64,000 bases of DNA. Origin: Watersipora subatra. Taxonomy: Eukaryota > Bryozoa > Gymnolaemata > Cheilostomatida > Watersiporidae. The position numbers were made by a program, and so were the translations under genes. Location: the NCBI RefSeq assembly GCF_963576615.1, contig NC_088715.1:57471302-57535301 (forward strand). The letters are read 5' to 3'. This document shows positions 47,744 through 61,114 of the stretch, piece after piece (within the stretch, counting starts at the first letter, position 1; the number at the start of each line of letters is the position of its first letter). The notes below the pieces were generated by a model. That model ran no database searches and was not told the origin of the DNA. It worked only from the letters and a program-made list of their open reading frames with translations.

Positions 47744-48359
47744 TAAGAAATAGCCTTAACGAAGGGCGGGGAGGGGGAGGGGGGGACGACTTCGAAAGGA
47801 TGACCAAGACGAGTAGACTCCTCGCTACTCTACTCGCGACGAGATTAGAAGCGTTATTACGTAACTAGCTAGGAGAAACGAAAAGGCTAGCACTCGCGTA
47901 TAGGCTTAACGAAGAGAGGGAGACGACTTCGAAAGAGAAAGGCCGGTGAGAATAGCTTCGGTACTACCCGCGTCGAGATTAGAAGCGTTATTACGTAACT
48001 AGCTAGGAGAAGCGAATAGGCCACTCTCGGCGCGCGCGAATGCCGTAATCCTTTAATTACATCTATACCGTAAAGAGAGTAAAGGCGAATCTAAAAGTTT
48101 TCTAAATACGCCGAAGGGAGTTTAAAAGTTGGCGCTTTCGCGCCAGTTACCGAACGGGACGAGCGAGAGACCGACTCCGAACTAGTCGAGGTAGGCCGGA
48201 CCGCTTCGGCGAGACGGGCGGACCGGAAAAAAAGCGACTAGTCTTCGGCCCCGGCGAGGCCTCTCGGTTTCTTCGAGCGGCTCGTTCGCCCTAAACGGGG
48301 ACACTCGCTCGGCGGCGAATCGGCCGCGACTGAGCGACGGACGGCCGTCCGGGCAATTT
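47005..48359 (+). repeat. U2 array spacer, B type
   Basis: Minisatellite 7 copies (47476-47538); (TA)n at 47684-47745. Confidence 0.93.
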
Positions 48360-48861
48360 ATCGCTTCTCGGCCTATTGGCTAAGATCAAAGTGTAGCATT
48401 CGTGCTGCACGGCGGTCTTGCAGGTGTTTCATTGCACAGCCCCCCGAAACACCCGCGTGGCAGGCGAGCGGTCACATCCGGGCCCGCACTAGGGATTCCC
48501 ACCCGGGGTGCCGGCCAGGACAGAGCATTCAAATGCTCCACGAGTCCTTGGAAGTTTCGGTGGTCGTTGTACCTCGGACATTCGTGATGACCTGGCAAGG
48601 TAAATTACCGCCCTGCAATAAATTCCAGGGGTTGACAACCCTTGGGGGGCTGACCTTGGCGAAAAGCCAATATCGTCGAGGTCAGCCCCACTCCATGTCA
48701 TAAAACAGGAGTATCTGTTCTAATCAGTTTAATATCTGATTCGCGGCGCATCGCGCCGCTACGATATTAATCTGATTTTTGGAACGAGATGGAGCGCGGA
48801 AGCTTGCTTCGGCTCCGTCACGGGTTGTCTCAGTATCGCAGTACCTCCGAGCACGGCCCAC
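48360..48861 (+). pseudogene. U2: U2 snRNA interrupted by insertion, copy 29, with a private change
   Basis: Halves at 48360-48396 and 48712-48861. G to A at 48832 (U2 nt 158) turns a G-C pair of stem-loop IV into an A-C mismatch. It is the only substitution noticed within U2 sequence in the window, and it lies in an interrupted copy. The 3' flank has another private change (CGCTTTGCGCG near 49010). Confidence 0.92.
48397..48711 (+). mobile_element. U2-inserted element, private variant
   Basis: C to A just before the GAGCAT hairpin (GGCCAGGACAGAG), outside the paired bases; otherwise the reference form. Confidence 0.65.
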
Positions 48862-49538
48862 TCCCCTCGTCGGGAGGCACGAAACGAAAGATAAACTGAA
48901 CCTACCTATTAGCCTACCTACCCGCCTACCTACCTACCTACCTACCTACCTACCTACCCACCTACCGGAAAAAAATTTTTGGCCGCGGGGCGGCGCTTTA
49001 AATTAACGCGCTTTGCGCGTAAATTCTTCCCGAAATCGCGAAAAAAACGACGCGGAGCGCGAGGGCGACCGCTCCGGTTTTAACTCGGCGAAAAGCGTGA
49101 AAGCGAGGCGCCGGCGACGACGCGGGCGCCTCGTCGACGTCCGTTAGCCGCGCCGACTAGCGCTCGCCGCGACCGAGCGCCCGTTTCGCGCGCGTTCGCT
49201 TTCGACTAAGCGCTCAGCCGTCGCTCCGAAACTTTCGTCGCCGCCGCTCTTCCGCCCTCGCCTTCTTTCCCCGGTCACGCCAGCCTTTCGCCTACGTTTA
49301 TATTTCTATAGACGTTGGGTGTTGGGTGTTGGGGTGTTCGGGGTGTTCGGGGTGTTCGGGGTGTTCGGGGTGTTCGGGGTGTTCGGGGTGTTCGGGGTGA
49401 GCGGGTGGCGAGCGGACAGACGAGAGACCGCAAAGGTTTCGTTCGGGGCGGAAATCGCCCGAGACGAACCGACCCGTTCTATCTACGCACGTCTTTAGTA
49501 GTCGAAAACTACGAATAATGAAAACTTTTATCTACATT

Positions 49539-49588
<50 letters not shown>

Positions 49589-50204
49589 TAAGAAATAGCC
49601 TTAACGAAGGGCGGGGAGGGGGAGGGGGGGACGACTTCGAAAGGATGACCAAGACGAGTAGACTCCTCGCTACTCTACTCGCGACGAGATTAGAAGCGTT
49701 ATTACGTAACTAGCTAGGAGAAACGAAAAGGCTAGCACTCGCGTATAGGCTTAACGAAGAGAGGGAGACGACTTCGAAAGAGAAAGGCCGGTGAGAATAG
49801 CTTCGGTACTACCCGCGTCGAGATTAGAAGCGTTATTACGTAACTAGCTAGGAGAAGCGAATAGGCCACTCTCGGCGCGCGCGAATGCCGTAATCCTTTA
49901 ATTACATCTATACCGTAAAGAGAGTAAAGGCGAATCTAAAAGTTTTCTAAATACGCCGAAGGGAGTTTAAAAGTTGGCGCTTTCGCGCCAGTTACCGAAC
50001 GGGACGAGCGAGAGACCGACTCCGAACTAGTCGAGGTAGGCCGGACCGCTTCGGCGAGACGGGCGGACCGGAAAAAAAGCGACTAGTCTTCGGCCCCGGC
50101 GAGGCCTCTCGGTTTCTTCGAGCGGCTCGTTCGCCCTAAACGGGGACACTCGCTCGGCGGCGAATCGGCCGCGACTGAGCGACGGACGGCCGTCCGGGCA
50201 ATTT
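48862..50204 (+). repeat. U2 array spacer, B type
   Basis: Minisatellite 7 copies (49333-49395); the shortest (TA)n of the window at 49541-49590. Confidence 0.93.
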
Positions 50205-50706
50205 ATCGCTTCTCGGCCTATTGGCTAAGATCAAAGTGTAGCATTCGTGCTGCACGGCGGTCTTGCAGGTGTTTCATTGCACAGCCCCCCGAAACACCCG
50301 CGTGGCAGGCGAGCGGTCACATCCGGGCCCGCACTAGGGATTCCCACCCGGGGTGCCGGCCAGGCCAGAGCATTCAAATGCTCCACGAGTCCTTGGAAGT
50401 TTCGGTGGTCGTTGTACCTCGGACATTCGTGATGACCTGGCAAGGTAAATTACCGCCCTGCAATAAATTCCAGGGGTTGACAACCCTTGGGGGGCTGACC
50501 TTGGCGAAAAGCCAATATCGTCGAGGTCAGCCCCACTCCATGTCATAAAACAGGAGTATCTGTTCTAATCAGTTTAATATCTGATTCGCGGCGCATCGCG
50601 CCGCTACGATATTAATCTGATTTTTGGAACGAGATGGAGCGCGGAAGCTTGCTTCGGCTCCGTCACGGGTTGTCTCGGTATCGCAGTACCTCCGAGCACG
50701 GCCCAC
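50205..50706 (+). pseudogene. U2: U2 snRNA interrupted by insertion, copy 30
   Basis: Halves at 50205-50241 and 50557-50706, undecayed. Confidence 0.92.
50242..50556 (+). mobile_element. U2-inserted element
   Basis: Reference form, standard junctions. Confidence 0.65.
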
Positions 50707-51347
50707 TCCCCTCGTCGGGAGGCACGAAACGAAAGATAAACTGAACCTACCTATTAGCCTACCTACCCGCCTACCTACCTACCTACCTACCTACCTACCT
50801 ACCCACCTACCGGAAAAAAATTTTTGGCCGCGGGGCGGCGCTTTAAATTAACGCGCTTAGCGCGTAAATTCTTCCCGAAATCGCGAAAAAAACGACGCGG
50901 AGCGCGAGGGCGACCGCTCCGGTTTTAACTCGGCGAAAAGCGTGAAAGCGAGGCGCCGGCGACGACGCGGGCGCCTCGTCGACGTCCGTTAGCCGCGCCG
51001 ACTAGCGCTCGCCGCGACCGAGCGCCCGTTTCGCGCGCGTTCGCTTTCGACTAAGCGCTCAGCCGTCGCTCCGAAACTTTCGTCGCCGCCGCTCTTCCGC
51101 CCTCGCCTTCTTTCCCCGGTCACGCCAGCCTTTCGCCTACGTTTATATTTCTATAGACGTTGGGTGTTGGGTGTTGGGGTGTTCGGGGTGTTCGGGGTGT
51201 TCGGGGTGAGCGGGTGGCGAGCGGACAGACGAGAGACCGCAAAGGTTTCGTTCGGGGCGGAAATCGCCCGAGACGAACCGACCCGTTCTATCTACGCACG
51301 TCTTTAGTAGTCGAAAACTACGAATAATGAAAACTTTTATCTACATT

Positions 51348-51421
<74 letters not shown>

Positions 51422-52037
51422 TAAGAAATAGCCTTAACGAAGGGCGGGGAGGGGGAGGGGGGGACGACTTCGAAAGGATGACCAAGACGAGTAGACTCCT
51501 CGCTACTCTACTCGCGACGAGATTAGAAGCGTTATTACGTAACTAGCTAGGAGAAACGAAAAGGCTAGCACTCGCGTATAGGCTTAACGAAGAGAGGGAG
51601 ACGACTTCGAAAGAGAAAGGCCGGTGAGAATAGCTTCGGTACTACCCGCGTCGAGATTAGAAGCGTTATTACGTAACTAGCTAGGAGAAGCGAATAGGCC
51701 ACTCTCGGCGCGCGCGAATGCCGTAATCCTTTAATTACATCTATACCGTAAAGAGAGTAAAGGCGAATCTAAAAGTTTTCTAAATACGCCGAAGGGAGTT
51801 TAAAAGTTGGCGCTTTCGCGCCAGTTACCGAACGGGACGAGCGAGAGACCGACTCCGAACTAGTCGAGGTAGGCCGGACCGCTTCGGCGAGACGGGCGGA
51901 CCGGAAAAAAAGCGACTAGTCTTCGGCCCCGGCGAGGCCTCTCGGTTTCTTCGAGCGGCTCGTTCGCCCTAAACGGGGACACTCGCTCGGCGGCGAATCG
52001 GCCGCGACTGAGCGACGGACGGCCGTCCGGGCAATTT
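50707..52037 (+). repeat. U2 array spacer, B type, contracted minisatellite
   Basis: Minisatellite only 3 copies (51178-51204), the lowest among B spacers; (TA)n at 51350-51423. Confidence 0.93.
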
Positions 52038-52539
52038 ATCGCTTCTCGGCCTATTGGCTAAGATCAAAGTGTAGCATTCGTGCTGCACGGCGGTCTTGCA
52101 GGTGTTTCATTGCACAGCCCCCCGAAACACCCGCGTGGCAGGCGAGCGGTCACATCCGGGCCCGCACTAGGGATTCCCACCCGGGGTGCCGGCCAGGCCA
52201 GAGCATTCAAATGCTCCACGAGTCCTTGGAAGTTTCGGTGGTCGTTGTACCTCGGACATTCGTGATGACCTGGCAAGGTAAATTACCGCCCTGCAATAAA
52301 TTCCAGGGGTTGACAACCCTTGGGGGGCTGACTTTGGCGAAAAGCCAATATCGTCGAGGTCAGCCCCACTCCATGTCATAAAACAGGAGTATCTGTTCTA
52401 ATCAGTTTAATATCTGATTCGCGGCGCATCGCGCCGCTACGATATTAATCTGATTTTTGGAACGAGATGGAGCGCGGAAGCTTGCTTCGGCTCCGTCACG
52501 GGTTGTCTCGGTATCGCAGTACCTCCGAGCACGGCCCAC
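52038..52539 (+). pseudogene. U2: U2 snRNA interrupted by insertion, copy 31
   Basis: Halves at 52038-52074 and 52390-52539; counterpart of copies 11 and 22 by its insert variant. Confidence 0.92.
52075..52389 (+). mobile_element. U2-inserted element, C-to-T variant
   Basis: Carries the G-U-preserving change at 52333. Confidence 0.65.
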
Positions 52540-53227
52540 TCCCCTCGTCGGGAGGCACGAAACGAAAGATAAACTGAACCTACCTATTAGCCTACCTACC
52601 CGCCTACCTACCTACCTACCTACCTACCTACCTACCCACCTACCGGAAAAAAATTTTTGGCCGCGGGGCGGCGCTTTAAATTAACGCGCTTAGCGCGTAA
52701 ATTCTTCCCGAAATCGCGAAAAAAACGACGCGGAGCGCGAGGGCGACCGCTCCGGTTTTAACTCGGCGAAAAGCGTGAAAGCGAGGCGCCGGCGACGACG
52801 CGGGCGCCTCGTCGACGTCCGTTAGCCGCGCCGACTAGCGCTCGCCGCGACCGAGCGCCCGTTTCGCGCGCGTTCGCTTTCGACTAAGCGCTCAGCCGTC
52901 GCTCCGAAACTTTCGTCGCCGCCGCTCTTCCGCCCTCGCCTTCTTTCCCCGGTCACGCCAGCCTTTCGCCTACGTTTATATTTCTATAGACGTTGGGTGT
53001 TGGGGTGTTCGGGGTGTTCGGGGTGTTCGGGGTGTTCGGGGTGTTCGGGGTGTTCGGGGTGTTCGGGGTGTTCGGGGTGTTCGGGGTGAGCGGGTGGCGA
53101 GCGGACAGACGAGAGACCGCAATGGATTCGTTCGGGGCGGAAATCGCCCGAGACGAACCGACCCGTTCTATCTACGCGCTTCTTTAGTAGTCGAAAACTA
53201 CGAATAATGAAAACTTTTATCTACATT

Positions 53228-53291
<64 letters not shown>

Positions 53292-53907
53292 TAAGAAATA
53301 GCCTTAACGAAGGGCGGGGAGGGGGAGGGGGGGACGACTTCGAAAGGATGACCAAGACGAGTAGACTCCTCGCTACTCTACTCGCGACGAGATTAGAAGC
53401 GTTATTACGTAACTAGCTAGGAGAAACGAAAAGGCTAGCACTCGCGTATAGGCTTAACGAAGAGAGGGAGACGACTTCGAAAGAGAAAGGCCGGTGAGAA
53501 TAGCTTCGGTACTACCCGCGTCGAGATTAGAAGCGTTATTACGTAACTAGCTAGGAGAAGCGAATAGGCCACTCTCGGCGCGCGCGAATGCCGTAATCCT
53601 TTAATTACATCTATACCGTAAAGAGAGTAAAGGCGAATCTAAAAGTTTTCTAAATACGCCGAAGGGAGTTTAAAAGTTGGCGCTTTCGCGCCAGTTACCG
53701 AACGGGACGAGCGAGAGACCGACTCCGAACTAGTCGAGGTAGGCCGGACCGCTTCGGCGAGACGGGCGGACCGGAAAAAAAGCGACTAGTCTTCGGCCCC
53801 GGCGAGGCCTCTCGGTTTCTTCGAGCGGCTCGTTCGCCCTAAACGGGGACACTCGCTCGGCGGCGAATCGGCCGCGACTGAGCGACGGACGGCCGTCCGG
53901 GCAATTT
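52540..53907 (+). repeat. U2 array spacer, B-to-A hybrid before an interrupted U2
   Basis: Minisatellite 9 copies (53004-53084); A flank although the next U2 is interrupted; (TA)n at 53230-53293. The GGCGAGCGCG variant usual for hybrids of this kind is absent, pointing to exchange between here and copy 32. Confidence 0.93.
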
Positions 53908-54411
53908 ATCGCTTCTCGGCCTATTGGCTAAGATCAAAGTGTAGCATTCGTGCTGCACGGCGGTCTTGCAGGTGTTTCATTGCACAGCCCCCCGAAACAC
54001 CCGCGTGGCAGGCGAGCGGTCACATCCGGGCCCGCACTAGGGATTCCCACCCGGGGTGCCGGCCAGGCCAGAGCATTCAAATGCTCCACGAGTCCTTGGA
54101 AGTTTCGGTGGTCGTTGTACCTCGGACATTCGTGATGACCTGGCAAGGTAAATTACCGCCCTGCAAAATAAATTCCAGGGGTTGACAACCCTTGGGGGGC
54201 TGACTTTGGCGAAAAGCCAATATCGTCGAGGTCAGCCCCACTCCATGTCATAAAACAGGAGTATCTGTTCTAATCAGTTTAATATCTGATTCGCGGCGCA
54301 TCGCGCCGCTACGATATTAATCTGATTTTTGGAACGAGATGGAGCGCGGAAGCTTGCTTCGGCTCCGTCACGGGTTGTCTCGGTATCGCAGTACCTCCGA
54401 GCACGGCCCAC
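53908..54411 (+). pseudogene. U2: U2 snRNA interrupted by insertion, copy 32
   Basis: Halves at 53908-53944 and 54262-54411. A-type 5' flank with the standard 5' insertion junction. Confidence 0.92.
53945..54261 (+). mobile_element. U2-inserted element, 317-bp variant
   Basis: Has the C to T hairpin variant plus two extra A in the unpaired GCAAAATAAATT linker between hairpins. It probably descends from the copy at 52075 by local duplication. Confidence 0.65.
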
Positions 54412-55095
54412 TCCCCTCGTCGGGAGGCACGAAACGAAAGATAAACTGAACCTACCTATTAGCCTACCTACCCGCCTACCTACCTACCTACCTACCTACC
54501 TACCCACCTACCGGAAAAAAATTTTTGGCCGCGGGGCGGCGCTTTAAATTAACGCGCTTAGCGCGTAAATTCTTCCCGAAATCGCGAAAAAAACGACGCG
54601 GAGCGCGAGGGCGACCGCTCCGGTTTTAACTCGGCGAAAAGCGTGAAAGCGAGGCGCCGGCGACGACGCGGGCGCCTCGTCGACGTCCGTTAGCCGCGCC
54701 GACTAGCGCTCGCCGCGACCGAGCGCCCGTTTCGCGCGCGTTCGCTTTCGACTAAGCGCTCAGCCGTCGCTCCGAAACTTTCGTCGCCGCCGCTCTTCCG
54801 CCCTCGCCTTCTTTCCCCGGTCACGCCAGCCTTTCGCCTACGTTTATATTTCTATAGACGTTGGGTGTTGGGGTGTTCGGGGTGTTCGGGGTGTTCGGGG
54901 TGTTCGGGGTGTTCGGGGTGTTCGGGGTGTTCGGGGTGTTCGGGGTGTTCGGGGTGAGCGGGTGGCGAGCGGACAGACGAGAGACCGCAATGGATTCGTT
55001 CGGGGCGGAAATCGCCCGAGACGAACCGACCCGTTCTATCTACGCGCTTCTTTAGTAGTCGAAAACTACGAATAATGAAAACTTTTATCTACATT

Positions 55096-55163
<68 letters not shown>

Positions 55164-55779
55164 TAAGAAATAGCCTTAACGAAGGGCGGGGAGGGGGAGG
55201 GGGGGACGACTTCGAAAGGATGACCAAGACGAGTAGACTCCTCGCTACTCTACTCGCGACGAGATTAGAAGCGTTATTACGTAACTAGCTAGGAGAAACG
55301 AAAAGGCTAGCACTCGCGTATAGGCTTAACGAAGAGAGGGAGACGACTTCGAAAGAGAAAGGCCGGTGAGAATAGCTTCGGTACTACCCGCGTCGAGATT
55401 AGAAGCGTTATTACGTAACTAGCTAGGAGAAGCGAATAGGCCACTCTCGGCGAGCGCGAATGCCGTAATCCTTTAATTACATCTATACCGTAAAGAGAGT
55501 AAAGGCGAATCTAAAAGTTTTCTAAATACGCCGAAGGGAGTTTAAAAGTTGGCGCTTTCGCGCCAGTTACCGAACGGGACGAGCGAGAGACCGACTCCGA
55601 ACTAGTCGAGGTAGGCCGGACCGCTTCGGCGAGACGGGCGGACCGGAAAAAAAGCGACTAGTCTTCGGCCCCGGCGAGGCCTCTCGGTTTCTTCGAGCGG
55701 CTCGTTCGCCCTAAACGGGGACACTCGCTCGGCGGCGAATCGGCCGCGACTGAGCGACGGACGGCCGTCCGGGCAATTT
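54412..55779 (+). repeat. U2 array spacer, B-to-A hybrid
   Basis: Shorter CCTA tract; minisatellite 9 copies (54872-54952); A flank; (TA)n at 55098-55165; GGCGAGCGCG variant. Confidence 0.93.
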
Positions 55780-55966
55780 ATCGCTTCTCGGCCTATTGGC
55801 TAAGATCAAAGTGTAGTATCTGTTCTAATCAGTTTAATATCTGATTCGCGGCGCATCGCGCCGCTACGATATTAATCTGATTTTTGGAACGAGATGGAGC
55901 GCGGAAGCTTGCTTCGGCTCCGTCACGGGTTGTCTCGGTATCGCAGTACCTCCGAGCACGGCCCAC
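55780..55966 (+). ncRNA. U2: U2 snRNA, copy 33 (uninterrupted)
   Basis: Last intact gene in the window, about 10.7 kb after the previous intact one (copy 27). Confidence 0.97.
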
Positions 55967-56653
55967 TCCCCTCGTCGGGAGGCACGAAACGAAAGATTAA
56001 CTGAACCTACCTACCTACCTACCTACCTACCTACCTACCTACCCACGCGCCTACCGGAAAAAAATCTTTTGCCGCGAGGCGGCGCTTTAAATTAACGCGC
56101 TTAGCGCGTAAATTCTTCCCGATTTCGCGAAAAAAACGACGCGGAGCGCGAGGGCGACAGCTCCGATTTTAACTAGGCGAAAAGCGTGAAAGCGAGGCGC
56201 CGGCGACTACGCGGGCGCTTCTTCGACGCCCGTTAGCCGCGCCGACTAGCGTTCGCCGCGATCGAGCGCCCGTTTCGCGCGCGTTCGCTTTCGACTAAGC
56301 GCTCAGCCGTCGCTCCGAAACTTTCGTCGCCGCCTCCGCCCTCGCCCTCTTTCCCCCCGGTCACGCGCTCGCGCATCGCCAGCCCTTCGCCTACGTTTAT
56401 TTCTATAGACGTTGGGTGTTGGGTGTTGGGGTGTTCGGGGTGTTCGGGGTGTTCGGGGTGTTCGGGGTGTTCGGGGTGTTCGGGGTGTTCGGGGTGTTCG
56501 GGGTGTTCGGGGTGAGCGGGTGGCGAGCGGACAGACGAGAGACCGCAAAGGTTTCGTTCGGGGCGGAAATCGCCCGAGACGAACCGACCCGTTCTATCTA
56601 CGCACGTCTTTAGTAGTCGAAAACTACGAATAATGAAAACTTTTATCTACATT

Positions 56654-56725
<72 letters not shown>

Positions 56726-57341
56726 TAAGAAATAGCCTTAACGAAGGGCGGGGAGGGGGAGGGGGGGACGACTTCGAAAGGATGACCAAGACGAGTAGAC
56801 TCCTCGCTACTCTACTCGCGACGAGATTAGAAGCGTTATTACGTAACTAGCTAGGAGAAACGAAAAGGCTAGCACTCGCGTATAGGCTTAACGAAGAGAG
56901 GGAGACGACTTCGAAAGAGAAAGGCCGGTGAGAATAGCTTCGGTACTACCCGCGTCGAGATTAGAAGCGTTATTACGTAACTAGCTAGGAGAAGCGAATA
57001 GGCCACTCTCGGCGCGCGCGAATGCCGTAATCCTTTAATTACATCTATACCGTAAAGAGAGTAAAGGCGAATCTAAAAGTTTTCTAAATACGCCGAAGGG
57101 AGTTTAAAAGTTGGCGCTTTCGCGCCAGTTACCGAACGGGACGAGCGAGAGACCGACTTCGAACTAGTCGAGGTAGGCCGGACCGCTTCGGCGAGACGGG
57201 CGGACCGGAAAAAAAGCGACTAGTCTTCGGCCCCGGCGAGGCCTCTCGGTTTCTTCGAGCGGCTCGTTCGCCCTAAACGGGGACACTCGCTCGGCGGCGA
57301 ATCGGCCGCGACTGAGCGACGGACGGCCGTCCGGGCAATTT
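55967..57341 (+). repeat. U2 array spacer, A-to-B hybrid
   Basis: Minisatellite 9 copies (56430-56510); B flank; (TA)n at 56656-56727; GACTTCGAAC variant in the 5' flank near 57155. Confidence 0.93.
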
Positions 57342-57843
57342 ATCGCTTCTCGGCCTATTGGCTAAGATCAAAGTGTAGCATTCGTGCTGCACGGCGGTCT
57401 TGCAGGTGTTTCATTGCACAGCCCCCCGAAACACCCGCGTGGCAGGCGAGCGGTCACATCCGGGCCCGCACTAGGGATTCCCACCCGGGGTGCCGGCCAG
57501 GCCAGAGCATTCAAATGCTCCACGAGTCCTTGGAAGTTTCGGTGGTCGTTGTACCTCGGACATTCGTGATGACCTGGCAAGGTAAATTACCGCCCTGCAA
57601 TAAATTCCAGGGGTTGACAACCCTTGGGGGGCTGACCTTGGCGAAAAGCCAATATCGTCGAGGTCAGCCCCACTCCATGTCATAAAACAGGAGTATCTGT
57701 TCTAATCAGTTTAATATCTGATTCGCGGCGCATCGCGCCGCTACGATATTAATCTGATTTTTGGAACGAGATGGAGCGCGGAAGCTTGCTTCGGCTCCGT
57801 CACGGGTTGTCTCGGTATCGCAGTACCTCCGAGCACGGCCCAC
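57342..57843 (+). pseudogene. U2: U2 snRNA interrupted by insertion, copy 34
   Basis: Halves at 57342-57378 and 57694-57843, undecayed. Confidence 0.92.
57379..57693 (+). mobile_element. U2-inserted element
   Basis: Reference form, standard junctions. Confidence 0.65.
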
Positions 57844-58556
57844 TCCCCTCGTCGGGAGGCACGAAACGAAAGATAAACTGAACCTACCTATTAGCCTACC
57901 TACCCGCCTACCTACCTACCTACCTACCTACCTACCTACCCACCTACCGGAAAAAAATTTTTGGCCGCGGGGCGGCGCTTTAAATTAACGCGCTTAGCGC
58001 GTAAATTCTTCCCGAAATCGCGAAAAAAACGACGCGGAGCGCGAGGGCGACCGCTCCGGTTTTAACTCGGCGAAAAGCGTGAAAGCGAGGCGCCGGCGAC
58101 GACGCGGGCGCCTCGTCGACGTCCGTTAGCCGCGCCGACTAGCGCTCGCCGCGACCGAGCGCCCGTTTCGCGCGCGTTCGCTTTCGACTAAGCGCTCAGC
58201 CGTCGCTCCGAAACTTTCGTCGCCGCCGCTCTTCCGCCCTCGCCTTCTTTCCCCGGTCACGCCAGCCTTTCGCCTACGTTTATATTTCTATAGACGTTGG
58301 GTGTTGGGTGTTGGGGTGTTCGGGGTGTTCGGGGTGTTCGGGGTGTTCGGGGTGTTCGGGGTGTTCGGGGTGTTCGGGGTGTTCGGGGTGTTCGGGGTGT
58401 TCGGGGTGTTCGGGGTGAGCGGGTGGCGAGCGGACAGACGAGAGACCGCAAAGGTTTCGTTCGGGGCGGAAATCGCCCGAGACGAACCGACCCGTTCTAT
58501 CTACGCACGTCTTTAGTAGTCGAAAACTACGAATAATGAAAACTTTTATCTACATT

Positions 58557-58624
<68 letters not shown>

Positions 58625-59234
58625 TAAGAAATAGCCTTAACGAAGGGCGGGGAGGGGGGGACGACTTCGAAAGGATGACCAAGACGAGTAGACTCCTCGC
58701 TACTCTACTCGCGACGAGATTAGAAGCGTTATTACGTAACTAGCTAGGAGAAACGAAAAGGCTAGCACTCGCGTATAGGCTTAACGAAGAGAGGGAGACG
58801 ACTTCGAAAGAGAAAGGCCGGTGAGAATAGCTTCGGTACTACCCGCGTCGAGATTAGAAGCGTTATTACGTAACTAGCTAGGAGAAGCGAATAGGCCACT
58901 CTCGGCGCGCGCGAATGCCGTAATCCTTTAATTACATCTATACCGTAAAGAGAGTAAAGGCGAATCTAAAAGTTTTCTAAATACGCCGAAGGGAGTTTAA
59001 AAGTTGGCGCTTTCGCGCCAGTTACCGAACGGGACGAGCGAGAGACCGACTTCGAACTAGTCGAGGTAGGCCGGACCGCTTCGGCGAGACGGGCGGACCG
59101 GAAAAAAAGCGACTAGTCTTCGGCCCCGGCGAGGCCTCTCGGTTTCTTCGAGCGGCTCGTTCGCCCTAAACGGGGACACTCGCTCGGCGGCGAATCGGCC
59201 GCGACTGAGCGACGGACGGCCGTCCGGGCAATTT
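57844..59234 (+). repeat. U2 array spacer, B type, longest minisatellite
   Basis: Minisatellite 11 copies (58315-58413), the longest complete one here; (TA)n at 58559-58626; G-tract 6 bp shorter; GACTTCGAAC variant near 59047. Confidence 0.93.
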
Positions 59235-59736
59235 ATCGCTTCTCGGCCTATTGGCTAAGATCAAAGTGTAGCATTCGTGCTGCACGGCGGTCTTGCAGGT
59301 GTTTCATTGCACAGCCCCCCGAAACACCCGCGTGGCAGGCGAGCGGTCACATCCGGGCCCGCACTAGGGATTCCCACCCGGGGTGCCGGCCAGGCCAGAG
59401 CATTCAAATGCTCCACGAGTCCTTGGAAGTTTCGGTGGTCGTTGTACCTCGGACATTCGTGATGACCTGGCAAGGTAAATTACCGCCCTGCAATAAATTC
59501 CAGGGGTTGACAACCCTTGGGGGGCTGACCTTGGCGAAAAGCCAATATCGTCGAGGTCAGCCCCACTCCATGTCATAAAACAGGAGTATCTGTTCTAATC
59601 AGTTTAATATCTGATTCGCGGCGCATCGCGCCGCTACGATATTAATCTGATTTTTGGAACGAGATGGAGCGCGGAAGCTTGCTTCGGCTCCGTCACGGGT
59701 TGTCTCGGTATCGCAGTACCTCCGAGCACGGCCCAC
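59235..59736 (+). pseudogene. U2: U2 snRNA interrupted by insertion, copy 35
   Basis: Halves at 59235-59271 and 59587-59736, undecayed. Confidence 0.92.
59272..59586 (+). mobile_element. U2-inserted element
   Basis: Reference form, standard junctions. Confidence 0.65.
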
Positions 59737-60436
59737 TCCCCTCGTCGGGAGGCACGAAACGAAAGATAAACTGAACCTACCTATTAGCCTACCTACCCGC
59801 CTACCTACCTACCTACCTACCTACCTACCCACCTACCGGAAAAAAATTTTTGGCCGCGGGGCGGCGCTTTAAATTAACGCGCTTAGCGCGTAAATTCTTC
59901 CCGAAATCGCGAAAAAAACGACGCGGAGCGCGAGGGCGACCGCTCCGGTTTTAACTCGGCGAAAAGCGTGAAAGCGAGGCGCCGGCGACGACGCGGGCGC
60001 CTCGTCGACGTCCGTTAGCCGCGCCGACTAGCGCTCGCCGCGACCGAGCGCCCGTTTCGCGCGCGTTCGCTTTCGACTAAGCGCTCAGCCGTCGCTCCGA
60101 AACTTTCGTCGCCGCCGCTCTTCCGCCCTCGCCTTCTTTCCCCGGTCACGCCAGCCTTTCGCCTACGTTTATATTTCTATAGACGTTGGGTGTTGGGTGT
60201 TGGGGTGTTCGGGGTGTTCGGGGTGTTCGGGGTGTTCGGGGTGTTCGGGGTGTTCGGGGTGTTCGGGGTGTTCGGGGTGTTCGGGGTGTTCGGGGTGAGC
60301 GGGTGGCGAGCGGACAGACGAGAGACCGCAAAGGTTTCGTTCGGGGCGGAAATCGCCCGAGACGAACCGACCCGTTCTATCTACGCACGTCTTTAGTAGT
60401 CGAAAACTACGAATAATGAAAACTTTTATCTACATT

Positions 60437-60504
<68 letters not shown>

Positions 60505-61114
60505 TAAGAAATAGCCTTAACGAAGGGCGGGGAGGGGGGGACGACTTCGAAAGGATGACCAAGACGAGTAGACTCCTCGCTACTCTACTCGCGACGAGAT
60601 TAGAAGCGTTATTACGTAACTAGCTAGGAGAAACGAAAAGGCTAGCACTCGCGTATAGGCTTAACGAAGAGAGGGAGACGACTTCGAAAGAGAAAGGCCG
60701 GTGAGAATAGCTTCGGTACTACCCGCGTCGAGATTAGAAGCGTTATTACGTAACTAGCTAGGAGAAGCGAATAGGCCACTCTCGGCGCGCGCGAATGCCG
60801 TAATCCTTTAATTACATCTATACCGTAAAGAGAGTAAAGGCGAATCTAAAAGTTTTCTAAATACGCCGAAGGGAGTTTAAAAGTTGGCGCTTTCGCGCCA
60901 GTTACCGAACGGGACGAGCGAGAGACCGACTTCGAACTAGTCGAGGTAGGCCGGACCGCTTCGGCGAGACGGGCGGACCGGAAAAAAAGCGACTAGTCTT
61001 CGGCCCCGGCGAGGCCTCTCGGTTTCTTCGAGCGGCTCGTTCGCCCTAAACGGGGACACTCGCTCGGCGGCGAATCGGCCGCGACTGAGCGACGGACGGC
61101 CGTCCGGGCAATTT
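59737..61114 (+). repeat. U2 array spacer, B type
   Basis: Minisatellite 10 copies (60204-60293); (TA)n at 60439-60506; short G-tract; GACTTCGAAC variant near 60927. Confidence 0.93.
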
